NCBI RefSeq assembly: GCF_039871655.1
Contig: NZ_JBDPLZ010000009.1
Location: 179,114-243,113, forward strand
Direction: 5' to 3'
Length of the DNA stretch: 64,000 bases
Origin: Actinocorallia sp039871655
GTDB lineage: Bacteria; Actinomycetota; Actinomycetes; Streptosporangiales; Streptosporangiaceae
Within the stretch, counting starts at the first letter, position 1, and each line of letters begins with the position of its first letter. The position numbers and the translations under genes are program-made. The notes under the pieces were generated by a model. It was not told the origin of the DNA. It did not search any database and saw only the letters and a program-made list of their open reading frames with translations. Below, piece after piece: positions 22,124 through 31,484 of this stretch.

Positions 22124-22636
22124 TCAGACGCCGTAGGAGGCGACCAGGTAGGCGCGGGCCAGGGTGTGGGCGGTGATGTTGAATCCGACCTGCGCGGCGG
22201 GGGCGTCGGGCGTCACTCCGAGAGACGGGACGTCCAGGGCGTGGACGGCGAACACGTAGCGGTGGGGCGGGCCGGGCGGCGGGCCGGCCCCGCCGAAGGC
22301 GTTGTCGCCGTAGTCGTTGCGGCCCTGGACGCCGATCGGGTCGTCGGCGCCGATCCCCGACGGGAGCTCCGTCACGTGCGCCGGGACGTCCCACAGCAGC
22401 CAGTGCCAGAATCCGCTGCCGGTGGGCGCGTCGGGGTCGTAGACGGTGACGGCGAAGCTCTGGGTCTCGGGCGGGAATCCCGACCAGGCCAGGTGTGGTG
22501 AGACGTTCCGTCCGGCGTGGCCCCAGCCGTCGAACACCTGGGCCTGCGAGAGCGTGCCGCCGTCGGTCACGTCCTCGCTGGTCAGGGTGAACGAGGGGAC
22601 CTGCGGAAGGAAGTCGTACGGAAGAGGTGCGGGCAT
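22124..22636 (-). CDS. YbhB/YbcL-family (PEBP, Raf-kinase-inhibitor-like) protein
   Basis: A 170-aa phosphatidylethanolamine-binding-like protein. It shows the family hallmarks: NVSPHLAWSGFPPETQSFAVTVYDPDAPTG, FWHWLLWDVPAHVTELP, then GPPPGPPHRYVFAVHALDV. The ligand pocket residues DPDAP and the GxxHRY motif are intact. ATG at 22636 is chosen because GGAGG lies 8 nt upstream. Bacterial members are cytoplasmic with no settled role. It lies between the exporter operon and the DUF4333-like gene, same strand. Confidence 0.93.
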   Translation of the reverse strand: MPAPLPYDFLPQVPSFTLTSEDVTDGGTLSQAQVFDGWGHAGRNVSPHLAWSGFPPETQSFAVTVYDPDAPTGSGFWHWLLWDVPAHVTELPSGIGADDPIGVQGRNDYGDNAFGGAGPPPGPPHRYVFAVHALDVPSLGVTPDAPAAQVGFNITAHTLARAYLVASYGV

Positions 22637-22684
22637 AGAAAAGGCCTCCATCGACCGACCGGTGATGGAGGCCACTCTAATGAC

Positions 22685-23497
22685 TCACTTGTTGATCGCC
22701 TCGTTGTACGCGGCGATCACTTCCTTCGGGTCGCCGTCCATGACGAGCCTGCCGTCGTCCAGCCACAGGACCCGGTTGCAGGTCTCCTCGACCACGTCGA
22801 GCTGGTGGGCGACGAGGAAGACCGCGCCGGCGTCCCTGCGCAGCTGTTCGATCTTGGCCTTGCTGCGGCGCCGGAACTTGGCGTCGCCGGTGGCCAGGGC
22901 CTCGTCGATGAGCAGCACGTCGTGGGTGCGGGCCGAGGCGATCGCGAAGCGCAGCCGGGCCCCCATGCCCGAGGAGTAGGTGCTCATCGGGTACTTGATG
23001 AAGCCCTTCCGCAGGCCCGCGAACTGCACGATGCTCTGGTACTTGGCCTTGACCTCCTCGGGGCTCATGCCCATGGCCAGGCACCCGAGGATGATGTTGC
23101 GCTCGCCGGTGAGGTCCTTCATCAGCGCGGCGCCGACGCCCAGCAGGGAGGGCTGCCCGTCGGTGTAGACACTGCCGGAGGCCGGGGGCAGCAGGCCGGC
23201 GATCGCCTTCAGCAGGGTGGACTTGCCCGAGCCGTTGGTGCCGATGACACCGATGGCGTCACCCTTGTAGGCGACGAACGACACGCCCTTGACCGCGTGG
23301 ACCGTGGTGGTCTGCGGCCGGTCCTTGCGGCGCAGGACGCGGGCCAGCGCGGTCGCGCCCGAGCCCTTCTCCCTGGCCGCCCCGTACACCTTGTAGATGA
23401 TGTGGAGGTCGTCGACGACCACGATGGGCTGGCGGGTGTAGTCGATGACGACGGGGGGCGGCGCCACGGGACGGGCCTGCTCCTGGATCTCAGCCAC
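22685..23497 (-). CDS. ABC transporter ATP-binding protein, polysaccharide/teichoic acid export (TagH-like)
   Basis: A 270-aa ATPase with Walker A IGTNGSGKST (about residues 85-94), Q-loop region, signature YSSGMGARLRF (about 172-182), Walker B VLLIDEAL and the H-loop histidine in LVAHQ. The N-terminal basic extension and the absence of the long C-terminal glycan-binding domain match TagH/RfbE-type exporters that move cell-wall polysaccharides such as teichoic acid or galactan precursors. GTG at 23497 follows AGGAGAGG by 7 nt. It overlaps the permease gene by 8 bases, so the two are translated together. Confidence 0.9.
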   Translation of the reverse strand: MAEIQEQARPVAPPPVVIDYTRQPIVVVDDLHIIYKVYGAAREKGSGATALARVLRRKDRPQTTTVHAVKGVSFVAYKGDAIGVIGTNGSGKSTLLKAIAGLLPPASGSVYTDGQPSLLGVGAALMKDLTGERNIILGCLAMGMSPEEVKAKYQSIVQFAGLRKGFIKYPMSTYSSGMGARLRFAIASARTHDVLLIDEALATGDAKFRRRSKAKIEQLRRDAGAVFLVAHQLDVVEETCNRVLWLDDGRLVMDGDPKEVIAAYNEAINK

Positions 23498-24464
23498 GTC
23501 CGTACCTCTCCTCTGCCCGGTAGAACCAGTAGAAGCCGCCGACGCAGAGAATGAGCGCCCAGGCGACGGCGTACAGCCAGAGCAGTCCGGGATCGTTCAT
23601 CGCGACCTGGGGGTTCTTCTGCGCCACGTACGAGGGGATCATGGCCTGCCGCGCGAGCTCGACGTAGACGAAGCCCGGGTTGGCCTCCAGCAGGCCCAGG
23701 ATCCACGGGTTGTCCCGCACGGTCTCGGACCGGTTGGCCAGGCTGGCGACCGGGAAGATCACGCCGGAGACGTAGAGCCAGGTGCGCAGCACGAACGGCA
23801 GGAGCTGGGTGATGTCCCGGGTGAACGCGCCGAGCCGGGCCACGATCATGCTCAGCCCGACGTTGAACAGCAACTGGAGCACGATCACCGGCACCAGGAG
23901 CAGCCAGGTGGCGGCGGGGGCGACCCCGCATGCCAGTACCAGGAACACCAGTACGACCAGGGAGATCAGCAGCTGCTGCAGCTCCACCGCGGTGTAGGCC
24001 AGCGGCAGGGTGGCCCGGGGGAAGTGCAGCGCCCTCACCAGCGGCAGGTGCCCGCCGACCGCCTTGGCGCTCGTGGTGAGCGAGCGCTGGGTGAAGGTGA
24101 AGACGAAGACCCCGGTGATCAGCCAGGGCACGTAGTCGTGGATGCCCTTGTGCAGCTCCAGCAGCAGCCCGAAGATCACGAAGTAGACGCCCGCGTTGAG
24201 CAGCGGGGTGAGGACCTGCCAGATCTGGCCCAGCTTGGACGAGGTGTACATCGCCGCCCGCTTGGAGGAGGCGAACGTCCAGATGAAATGCCGACGGTCC
24301 CAGACTTTTCTGATGTACTGCCCGAGCGCGGGTCGGGCGGAACTCTGGGTCAGGCCGTGACGAGCGGCGAAGGCAGCCAGTGACTCGCCGGACTTCCCTT
24401 GGGGTGCGGGGGGTACGGTGAGACTGCCGGCCGGGCCGCTTCCGGGCCGTTCCGGGTGACTCAT
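23490..24464 (-). CDS. ABC-2-type polysaccharide export permease (TagG-like)
   Basis: A 324-aa membrane protein with a cytoplasmic N-terminal extension of about 60 residues, then about six transmembrane helices (for example YVPWLITGVFVFTF, LLISLVVLVFLVLACGV, LLLVPVIVLQLLFNVGL) and the typical amphipathic entry QIWQVLTPLLNAGVYF. It forms the channel of the exporter with the downstream ATPase. ATG at 24464 is chosen as the nearest start before homology; an upstream ATG at 24497 is possible and neither has a strong ribosome binding site. No glycosyltransferase genes are beside it, so the cargo is not known. Confidence 0.88.
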   Translation of the reverse strand: MSHPERPGSGPAGSLTVPPAPQGKSGESLAAFAARHGLTQSSARPALGQYIRKVWDRRHFIWTFASSKRAAMYTSSKLGQIWQVLTPLLNAGVYFVIFGLLLELHKGIHDYVPWLITGVFVFTFTQRSLTTSAKAVGGHLPLVRALHFPRATLPLAYTAVELQQLLISLVVLVFLVLACGVAPAATWLLLVPVIVLQLLFNVGLSMIVARLGAFTRDITQLLPFVLRTWLYVSGVIFPVASLANRSETVRDNPWILGLLEANPGFVYVELARQAMIPSYVAQKNPQVAMNDPGLLWLYAVAWALILCVGGFYWFYRAEERYGRG

Positions 24465-24696
24465 GGCGCTGAGCCTATTGCAGGTACAGCCGCGCATGGG
24501 ACATTCGTCGACATGTGATCCGTTCCTAATCGATCTCTCTTCTGAAGCTCGCCCCCGGTTCATATCCTACTGTGTAGGTAGGTTTATCGGGGAAGGGGCG
24601 GGAAACCCGAACCGCCCGGGCACATGAAACCACTCACCGGAACGGTCATGCCCGCTGGGCCGCCTCGGCATCCTCTCGGACGGTAGCCTTTGGCGC

Positions 24697-26145
24697 GTGA
24701 GTCGAGAAGGTGTAACTCCTCAGTCTGAAGATTTCTCCGCCTGGTACAACGAGGTCGTCATCAAGGCGCAGCTCGTCGACCGCGGGCCGGTGCGCGGCAC
24801 CATGGTGATCCGGCCCTACGGGTACCGGGTCTGGGAGCTGATCCAGGCCGACCTGGACGCCAGGATCAAGGAGGCCGGGCACGAGAACGCCTGCTTCCCG
24901 ATGTTCATCCCGGAGTCCTACCTCAAGCGCGAGGCCGAGCACGTCGAGGGCTTCTCGCCGGAGCTGGCCGTGGTCACCCACGCCGGCGGCAAGGAGCTCG
25001 AGGAGCCGCTGGTCGTCCGGCCGACCTCCGAGACGGTCATCGGCGAGTACATGGCCAAGTGGATCGACTCACACCGCGACCTTCCGCTGCTGCTCAACCA
25101 GTGGGCCAACGTCGTGCGCTGGGAGATGCGTCCGCGCATGTTCCTGCGCACCACCGAGTTCCTCTGGCAGGAGGGCCACACCGCGCACGTCGACGAGGAA
25201 GACGCCATGCGCGAGACCCTCTGGGCGCTGGACGCCTACGAGAAGGTCGCACGGGACCTCGCGGCCATGCCCGTCGTCCCGGGCGAGAAGACCCCGGGCG
25301 AGCGGTTCGCGGGCGCGGTGCGCACGTACACGATCGAGGGCATGATGCGGGACGGCCGCGCCCTGCAGGCCGGTACGTCGCACTACCTCGGCACCAACTT
25401 CGCCAAGGCGTTCGAGATCGACTACCAGGACGCCGACGGGGAGCTCGTCCTGGCGCACACCACGTCCTGGGGCATGAGCACCCGCATGATCGGCGGCGTG
25501 ATCATGACGCACGGCGACGACAAGGGCCTGGTGCTGCCGCCGAGGCTGGCCCCCTACCAGGTCGTGATCGTCCCCCTCGGCCGCAAGGAGCAGGCCGAGA
25601 CCACCGCGGCCAAGGCGCACGAGGTCGCCGCCGAGCTGAAGGCGGCGGGCGTGCGCGTCCACGTCGACGACAAGCGGCCCCAGCTCTCTCCGGGCTTCAA
25701 GTTCAACGACTGGGAGATGCGCGGCGTCCCGATCCGGCTGGAGCTGGGCATGCGCGACATCGACAACGGCGTCGTCACCCTCGCCCGGCGCCTGCCGACC
25801 GAGGAGGGCCAGGGCAAGGAGACGATCCCGTTCGGCGAGGTCGCCGCCCGCGTCCCCGGCATCCTGGACGACTTCCAGGCGTTCCTGCTGCGCCGCGCCG
25901 AGGAGTTCCGCGACTCCCACACCCGTCCCGTGGACTCCTGGGAGGACTTCACGGCCCAGGTGGCCCAGGGGTGGGCTCTGGCCCTGCACTGCGGCCGCAC
26001 GGCCTGCGAGGACGAGATCAAGGCCGAGACGGCGGCCACCCCGCGCTGCATCCCGGCGGCGGGCGAGGCCGACTCCGGCGTCTGCGTGCGGTGCGGTGAG
26101 CCCTCGGACTACGGCAAGCGCGTGATCTTCGGCAAGTCCTACTGA
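24697..26145 (+). CDS. proS: Prolyl-tRNA synthetase (short, archaeal/eukaryotic-like type)
   Basis: A 482-aa class II synthetase charging tRNA-Pro. It has motif 2 (VVRWEMRPRMFLRTTEFLWQEG), motif 3 region GGVIMTHGDDKGLVLPPRLAP, an anticodon-binding domain (about 285-390) and a C-terminal zinc-binding-like domain ending GKSY, the mark of the short ProS form without the editing insertion. The GTG start at 24697 fits the family start. It is transcribed divergently from the exporter operon. Cysteines in HCGRTACEDEI and CVRCGE could form the structural metal site. Confidence 0.96.
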   Translation: MSREGVTPQSEDFSAWYNEVVIKAQLVDRGPVRGTMVIRPYGYRVWELIQADLDARIKEAGHENACFPMFIPESYLKREAEHVEGFSPELAVVTHAGGKELEEPLVVRPTSETVIGEYMAKWIDSHRDLPLLLNQWANVVRWEMRPRMFLRTTEFLWQEGHTAHVDEEDAMRETLWALDAYEKVARDLAAMPVVPGEKTPGERFAGAVRTYTIEGMMRDGRALQAGTSHYLGTNFAKAFEIDYQDADGELVLAHTTSWGMSTRMIGGVIMTHGDDKGLVLPPRLAPYQVVIVPLGRKEQAETTAAKAHEVAAELKAAGVRVHVDDKRPQLSPGFKFNDWEMRGVPIRLELGMRDIDNGVVTLARRLPTEEGQGKETIPFGEVAARVPGILDDFQAFLLRRAEEFRDSHTRPVDSWEDFTAQVAQGWALALHCGRTACEDEIKAETAATPRCIPAAGEADSGVCVRCGEPSDYGKRVIFGKSY

Positions 26146-26157
26146 TCCTTATCCGTT

Positions 26158-26192
26158 GAGAAAGGGGGCCCGTCGCGCGGGCCCCCTTTCTC
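26158..26192 (+). terminator. Bidirectional terminator after proS
   Basis: A perfect 15-bp stem (26158-26172 with 26178-26192) with a 5-base loop TCGCG lies between convergent proS and the first hydrolase gene. The right arm ends in CTTTCTC. Confidence 0.85.
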
Positions 26193-26207
26193 GTCTCGGG
26201 AAGCGGA

Positions 26208-27851
26208 TCAGCCGGGCAGCCGCTCGGCGAGCTCACGGGCGAGCAGGACGGGGTTCACGGGTCCGTCACCGGCGGTGCGGGCGGCGACGGCCGGGTCGGG
26301 GATCGGAGTGCCCTGGCAGGTGCGGTCGGCCTTGGGGAGGACCCCGTCGACCAGCCACTGCTCGACGATGGTGTCCACGCAGGGGTTGTCACCGGCGTAG
26401 AGGGCGTGGTCTCCCTCGTTCCTGACGGTGACCATGCGGGAGTTCGCGTAACGCTTGTGGACCTTGAGAGCGGGCCCGTAGGGGGTGGCCGGGTCGTACA
26501 CGGACTGGACCAGGAGCATCCCGGGCAGGTCGTTGCCGGCGGGCCGGGCGAGCTTGAGCCGCCCGGAGGCCTGCTTCCAGTACGGGCACGGGTTCAGGGC
26601 CAGGTCGTAGCCGATCAGCGGGTACTTCTTGCCGAGCTTCGCGGCGGCGGAGGACTGCTGCTTCGGCGTGCGGGAGTACTTCATGTCGCCGCAGGTGACG
26701 TCGTAGAACACAGCCCCCTCCCCGTAGATGGCGGCTGCGGGCCGTGCGTTCAGCGCCTTGGGAAGCGTGCGCGCCCGGGCCTGGCCGCCGTCCGTCAGAG
26801 CGGTCAGGGCGCTCATGAGGCCGGCCGTCTCGATGAAGGAGTACTTGCTGTAGAGCGACTGCCAGATGATCTGGTCGAAATCTATGGGGTAGAGGTCCTG
26901 GGTGCTGCCGTCGTCGTAGGTGAGCTTGACGTAGCCCTCCTTGGCGATGACCGCCCGGATCTCCTCATAGGTGTTGAGCACGGCCTTCTCGGATGCGCCC
27001 AGGCCGAACTGCCCGTTGTTCCCGGCGGCCCAGCGGGCGAACTGGCGGAACCGGTCCCAGAAGCCCTTGGGCTGGGAGTCGGTCCACTTCTGCCAGGTGC
27101 CGGTGTAGTCGACCGCGGAGTCCAGGACGAAGCGTCCGGTGGACTTGGGCCATCTCTTGGCGTAGTGCGCGCCGAGCCAGGTCCCGTTGGAGTAGCCGAT
27201 CCAGTGGATCTTCTTGACCTTCTTGCCGTCGGAGGTCTCGAGGTTGCGGCGGATCCATTCCAGGTCGTGGACGGTCTGCGCGGTCGTCACGTACTCGGCG
27301 GGGAGCGGGCCGCCGCCGTTCCGGCAGGAGTCCGCCATCCTCTTGGACCAGGTGAGCATGGCCTTGGCGTTCCCGGCGCTGAGGTCCCGCGTGTTGGTCG
27401 GCACCGGCGGGTCCGTCTTGCAGCGGGCCTTGGTGCCGCCTCCGGTGCCGCGCACGTCGACGCCGATGACGTCCATGGTGTCGAGCACGCGGTCACGGCC
27501 GGCGCTGATGAGCGACAGCGGCAGCGTCCGCCCGGCGCCGCCGGGCCCGCCGGGATTGGTGAAGATCACGCCCTGGGGCTTCTTGCGCGCCTTGAGGCGG
27601 CTGATCGCCAGGGTGATCTTCTTGCCGTTCGGCTTCTTCCAGTCGAGCGGAGCCTTGATCTTGGCGCACTCCAGGCGTGTGTACTCGGGGAAGGCCGGGT
27701 CGGGGCTGGTCTTGAAGCACCGCTTCCACTTGATGTCCTGAGCGGCGATCCGCAGGGGCGGCTCTTGCGAGGGGAGAGCCGACGCCCCTGGGACGAACGC
27801 CGCGAGGGAGAGCATCGTCACCGAGGCCAGGGCCAGGGCAGGACGCCGCAT
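26208..27851 (-). CDS. Secreted alpha/beta hydrolase, tripeptidyl aminopeptidase-like (copy 1)
   Basis: A 547-aa exported hydrolase of the S33/TAP family that would release N-terminal peptides. It has a signal peptide (about residues 1-26, ending GASA), an oxyanion segment TNPGGPGGAG, the nucleophile elbow GYSNGTWLG (serine near residue 221), a lid region with a C-terminal TAP-like domain, the acid in YDPATPYG and the histidine in NEGDHALYAG. ATG at 27851 follows AGGAGG by 5 nt. It is the most downstream of three tandem paralogues and the most diverged at the N-terminal half. Confidence 0.9.
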   Translation of the reverse strand: MRRPALALASVTMLSLAAFVPGASALPSQEPPLRIAAQDIKWKRCFKTSPDPAFPEYTRLECAKIKAPLDWKKPNGKKITLAISRLKARKKPQGVIFTNPGGPGGAGRTLPLSLISAGRDRVLDTMDVIGVDVRGTGGGTKARCKTDPPVPTNTRDLSAGNAKAMLTWSKRMADSCRNGGGPLPAEYVTTAQTVHDLEWIRRNLETSDGKKVKKIHWIGYSNGTWLGAHYAKRWPKSTGRFVLDSAVDYTGTWQKWTDSQPKGFWDRFRQFARWAAGNNGQFGLGASEKAVLNTYEEIRAVIAKEGYVKLTYDDGSTQDLYPIDFDQIIWQSLYSKYSFIETAGLMSALTALTDGGQARARTLPKALNARPAAAIYGEGAVFYDVTCGDMKYSRTPKQQSSAAAKLGKKYPLIGYDLALNPCPYWKQASGRLKLARPAGNDLPGMLLVQSVYDPATPYGPALKVHKRYANSRMVTVRNEGDHALYAGDNPCVDTIVEQWLVDGVLPKADRTCQGTPIPDPAVAARTAGDGPVNPVLLARELAERLPG

Positions 27852-27999
27852 GTGTTCCTCCTGAAAGGCGGGAAGGCTCCCGGCGGGTGGCCGGAGCCCC
27901 TTCCTGGTGAAGCGGCGGGGGAGGGTTCAGCTATGAGATGAGAGTGATCCCCGGTGGGTTCGCGTTGGTTTGCGTTGATTCACGGTTGTCTTTCACTGG

Positions 28000-29643
28000 T
28001 CAGCCGCGCCCCGACGCGGAGAGCTCCCAGGCGCGCAGGAGCGGGTTGACCGGCCGGTCGGCGGCACGGTCGGCCACCCGCGGAACGGAGGCCGCGGTTC
28101 CCTGACAGGTCACGTCCCGCCGGGGGTACACGCCGTCGATCAGGTAGTTCTCGACGATGTCGTTGACGCAGGGATTGTCGCCCGCGTAGATGCCGTGGTC
28201 GCCCTCGTCGGCGACGGTGACCAGGCGGGAGTTCTGATACGCCTTGTGTGCCTTGACAGCGCCGATATAGGGCGTGGCGGGGTCGCCCATCGAGTGGACC
28301 ATGAGCACCCGGGGCAGCCCGCCGCCGACGGGACGGGACAGCTTGAGTCCGCCGGGGACCTTCTTCCAGTACGCGCAGGGGTCCATGAGCCGGCTGTAAC
28401 CCGCCAGGGGGTACTTCTTGCCCGACTGTCCGGAGAACTTGACGAGTTCCCTGGGGTTCCGCGTGTTCGGGGTGTCGTTGCAGGTGAGGTTGTAGAAAGT
28501 AGGGGTTTCCCCCGCGTAGGGGTTTTGGGCAGCTCTCCCCGCCAGCGGTTTCCGGGAGGCGTCGCCGGTCGCGGCGGAGACGAGGTCCTTCAAGGTGAGC
28601 GCCAGGTCGGCGAAGAGGTACTTCGAGTACAGCGCCGAGATGATGGTGTAGTCGATCTGGTCGGCGCTGAAGCTCTCGATTCTGCCGTCGGGGCGTGTGA
28701 CCTCGATCCCGTACTTCTTGGCGGCGACCGCGCGGACCCTCTCGTAGGTCGCGAGGACCGCCTTCTGGGACCCGCCCAGCCCGTACGCGTCGTCGTACTG
28801 GGCGGCCCAGCGGGCGAACGCCTCGAACCGAGCCTGGAATGCCTTGGGTTGGGTGTCGAAGAAGGACTGCCAGGAACCACTGAAGTCGACGACGCCGTCG
28901 AGGACGAAGCGTCCGGTGGATTTGGGCCACTTGCGGGCGTAGTAGGCGCCGATCCAGGTGCCTCCGGAGTAGCCGACCCAGTGGACCTTCTTGACCTTCC
29001 TGCCGTCGGAGGCTTTGAGGTTGCGGCGGATCCATTCCAGGTCGTAGACGGTCTGTGCGGTCGTCACGTACTTGGAGGGGAGCTTCTTACCGCCGTATTT
29101 CTGGCAGCCTTTCGCCTGTTCCTGCGCCCAGAAGAGCATCGCACGGATGTTGGATCGGCTGCGGTCGCGCGAGTCGTAGGTTCCGCCATAGGCGTCCTTG
29201 CAGGACGCCTGAGTGCTGTAGCCGGTGCCCCGGATGTCGATGCCGATGATGTCCATGTGGTCGAGCAGCCGGGCGCGGTCCGTGTCGATGAAGATGAGGG
29301 GAAGCGTCCAGCCTGCCGCACCGGGGCCGCCGGGGTTGGTGAACAGCACGCCCTTGACCTGTTTGCGCGCCTTGAGGCGGCTGATCGCCAGGGTGATCTT
29401 CTTGCCGCTGGGCTTCTTCCAGTCAAGCGGGGCCTTGAGCGTGGCACACTCCAGCCGCCGGTACTGAGGGCGATTCGTGTCCCGGTGCCTCTTATGGCAT
29501 GGCTTCCATCCGATGCTCTGGGCGGCGATCCGCTGCGTCGGACCCCGTCGGTCCTGTTCGCCGGGAAGAGCTGCAGAGGCGGGGGTGAAAGCGGCGAGGG
29601 GGAGCATCGTCACCGTTGCCATGGCCAAGGCGCGACGGCGCAT
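28000..29643 (-). CDS. Secreted alpha/beta hydrolase, tripeptidyl aminopeptidase-like (copy 2)
   Basis: A 547-aa paralogue of its neighbours: signal peptide ending ASAA, TNPGGPGAAG, nucleophile elbow GYSGGTWIG, acid in MGDPATPYIG and histidine in DEGDHGIYAG. The catalytic triad is complete. ATG at 29643 has GAAGGA upstream. A much longer in-frame start far upstream exists only because the leader and the neighbouring gene contain no stop in this frame, and it lacks homology. The gene sits behind a terminator-like hairpin in its leader. Internal cysteine pairs (about six cysteines) suggest disulphides in the exported protein. Confidence 0.9.
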   Translation of the reverse strand: MRRRALAMATVTMLPLAAFTPASAALPGEQDRRGPTQRIAAQSIGWKPCHKRHRDTNRPQYRRLECATLKAPLDWKKPSGKKITLAISRLKARKQVKGVLFTNPGGPGAAGWTLPLIFIDTDRARLLDHMDIIGIDIRGTGYSTQASCKDAYGGTYDSRDRSRSNIRAMLFWAQEQAKGCQKYGGKKLPSKYVTTAQTVYDLEWIRRNLKASDGRKVKKVHWVGYSGGTWIGAYYARKWPKSTGRFVLDGVVDFSGSWQSFFDTQPKAFQARFEAFARWAAQYDDAYGLGGSQKAVLATYERVRAVAAKKYGIEVTRPDGRIESFSADQIDYTIISALYSKYLFADLALTLKDLVSAATGDASRKPLAGRAAQNPYAGETPTFYNLTCNDTPNTRNPRELVKFSGQSGKKYPLAGYSRLMDPCAYWKKVPGGLKLSRPVGGGLPRVLMVHSMGDPATPYIGAVKAHKAYQNSRLVTVADEGDHGIYAGDNPCVNDIVENYLIDGVYPRRDVTCQGTAASVPRVADRAADRPVNPLLRAWELSASGRG

Positions 29644-29667
29644 GTACACGTCCTTCGGGAAAAGGAA

Positions 29668-29691
29668 GAGAGGGCCCCGAAGGGCCCTCTC
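29668..29691 (-). terminator. Terminator or attenuator between hydrolase copies 3 and 2
   Basis: On the minus strand a 10-bp stem GAGAGGGCCC closes a TTCG tetraloop and is followed by TTCCTTTTCC. It stands 14 bases after the stop of copy 3 and 24 bases before the start of copy 2, so it may end one transcript or attenuate the next. Confidence 0.7.
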
Positions 29692-29705
29692 GGAATGAGG
29701 AACGG

Positions 29706-31355
29706 TCAGTTCCTGCCGACCAGCTGGTCGAGCTCCTGCAGCAGTTCCAGGGGGTTGGCCTGCTGCCGGGGGGCGCGTCCTTCGGCCGCGATGATGACGG
29801 GAAGCGGCGTTCCCTGGCAGGAGCCGTCCCGCTTGGGGAAGACGCCGTTGATCAGGTAGCGCTCGACGACCTTGTCCACGCAGGGGTTGCCGGAGGCGTA
29901 GATGGCGTGGTCGCCCTCGTTCCTGACGGTGATCAGACGCGAGTTCTTGTACGCCTTGCGCGCGTTGACGGCCTCGCCGTAGGCGGTGGCCGGGTCGCCC
30001 ACGGACTGGACCAGGAGCAGCTTGGGCAGGCCGCCTCCGGCGGGACGGGGCAGCTTGAGCTGGCCGGAGGCCCGCTTCCAGTGCACGCAGGGGTTGGTGA
30101 TCTGGGCGTAACCGGCCAGCGGGTAGCGGGCGCCGTTCTTCTTGGTGAAGGCGGCGTGCTTGGCCGGGCTGCGGCCGAACGCGGTGTCGTTGCAGGTGAT
30201 GTTGATGTAGGTCGGGGTCTCTCCCGCGGCGGGGTCCTGGGCCCGCGAGAGGCGCTTGGCCCGGGCGCGGGCCTGCGCGTCGAGGGTGAGCGCGCTCAGG
30301 AAGTTCAGGTCCTGAGCCAGGCCCGGGAAGCTCGTCTTGGAGTAGAGCGACGAGGCGATGTAGCTGTCGAGCGTGCCGGGGTAGAAGTACTCGACGGTGC
30401 CGTTGTCGTAGGTGAGCTCGATCCGGCCCTTCTTGGCGATGGCGGCGCGGATCCGCTCGTACCGGCCGATGACGGCCTGCTGCGAGGCCCCGAGCCCGAA
30501 GACGGCGTTGTACCCGGCGGCCCAGCGGGCGAACTGCCCGAACCGCTTCTGGAAGGCCTTCGGCTGGGCGTCGTCGGAGACCCGCCAGGTGGAGGCGAAG
30601 TTGACGACGGAGTCGAGGACGAAGCGTCCGGTGGACTTGGGCCACTTGCGGGCGTAGTAGGCGCCGAGCCAGGTTCCGGCGGAGTAGCCGATCCAGTGGA
30701 TCTTCTTGACCTTCTTGCCGTTGGAGGTCTTGAGGTTGCGGCGGATCCATTCCAGGTCGTAGACGGTCTGTGCGGTCGTCACGTACTTGGAGGGGAGCTT
30801 GTTGTTGCCGCTCTGGCAGGCCTTGGCGTACTTCTTGCCCAGGGCGAGCAGGCGCTTGGTGTTGGCCGCGCTGCGGTTGCGGACCTCCAGGTACGGGCCG
30901 TAGACGTCCTTGCAGGAGGCCTGGGTGCTGTAGCCGGTGCCGCGGACGTCGATGCCGATGATGTCCATGGTGTCGAGCAGCTGGTTGCGCTCGGCGTTGA
31001 TGAAGGTCAGCGGGAGGAGCACTCCTCCGCCACCGGGGCCGCCGGGGTTGGTGAACACCACGCCCTTGGCCTGCTGGCGCGCCTTGAGGCGGCTGATCGC
31101 CAGGGTGATCTTCTTGCCGTTCGGCTTCTTCCAGTCCAGCGGAGCCTTGATCTTGGCGCACTCCAGGCGCGCGTACTCCGGATAGGCCGGGTCGGGGCTC
31201 TTCTGGAAGCACTGCTTCCACTTGATGTTCTGCGCGGCGATCCGCTGGGTCGGGTCCTGCTGGGCCGACTCGCTGGGAAGGGCCGCCGAGGCGGGGGTGA
31301 GGGCCGCCAGGGAGAGCATCGTCACCGTGGCCATGACCAGGGCGCGACGGCGCAT
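29706..31355 (-). CDS. Secreted alpha/beta hydrolase, tripeptidyl aminopeptidase-like (copy 3)
   Basis: A 549-aa exported hydrolase with signal peptide ending PASAA, TNPGGPGGGG, nucleophile elbow GYSAGTWLG, acid in VGDPATAYG (Ala replaces the usual Pro after Thr) and histidine in NEGDHAIYASG. ATG at 31355 is preceded by GAGGAGG with 5 nt spacing. As the most upstream copy it probably carries the main promoter, although each copy has its own leader hairpin and ribosome binding site. Substrate preference cannot be read; these enzymes usually trim tripeptides from exported proteins. Confidence 0.9.
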   Translation of the reverse strand: MRRRALVMATVTMLSLAALTPASAALPSESAQQDPTQRIAAQNIKWKQCFQKSPDPAYPEYARLECAKIKAPLDWKKPNGKKITLAISRLKARQQAKGVVFTNPGGPGGGGVLLPLTFINAERNQLLDTMDIIGIDVRGTGYSTQASCKDVYGPYLEVRNRSAANTKRLLALGKKYAKACQSGNNKLPSKYVTTAQTVYDLEWIRRNLKTSNGKKVKKIHWIGYSAGTWLGAYYARKWPKSTGRFVLDSVVNFASTWRVSDDAQPKAFQKRFGQFARWAAGYNAVFGLGASQQAVIGRYERIRAAIAKKGRIELTYDNGTVEYFYPGTLDSYIASSLYSKTSFPGLAQDLNFLSALTLDAQARARAKRLSRAQDPAAGETPTYINITCNDTAFGRSPAKHAAFTKKNGARYPLAGYAQITNPCVHWKRASGQLKLPRPAGGGLPKLLLVQSVGDPATAYGEAVNARKAYKNSRLITVRNEGDHAIYASGNPCVDKVVERYLINGVFPKRDGSCQGTPLPVIIAAEGRAPRQQANPLELLQELDQLVGRN

Positions 31356-31375
31356 GTGTTCCTCCTCGGAACGTG

Positions 31376-31412
31376 GAGAGAGGCCCCGGCGATGGCAGGC
31401 CGGAGCCTCTCT
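31376..31412 (-). promoter_or_regulatory. Leader hairpin of hydrolase copy 3
   Basis: On the minus strand AGAGAGGCTCCGGC and GCCGGGGCCTCTCT form a 14-bp stem with one G-U pair, just upstream of the GAGGAGG ribosome binding site. A similar but imperfect hairpin precedes copy 1 near 27878-27908. Confidence 0.5.
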
Positions 31413-31484
31413 TCTCACGAGATCGTGAGGAGGATCCTATGGGTAAAACGGTCATAAAGGGGCAGGTCTTAAAATCTTACGAAG

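Noticed and set aside
28000..31455. A 1,151-codon open frame on the minus strand that joins hydrolase copy 2 with a frame across copy 3.
   Set aside because: The N-terminal half is an out-of-frame reading of copy 3 with Arg/Pro/Gln-rich composition; the real starts carry signal peptides and ribosome binding sites.
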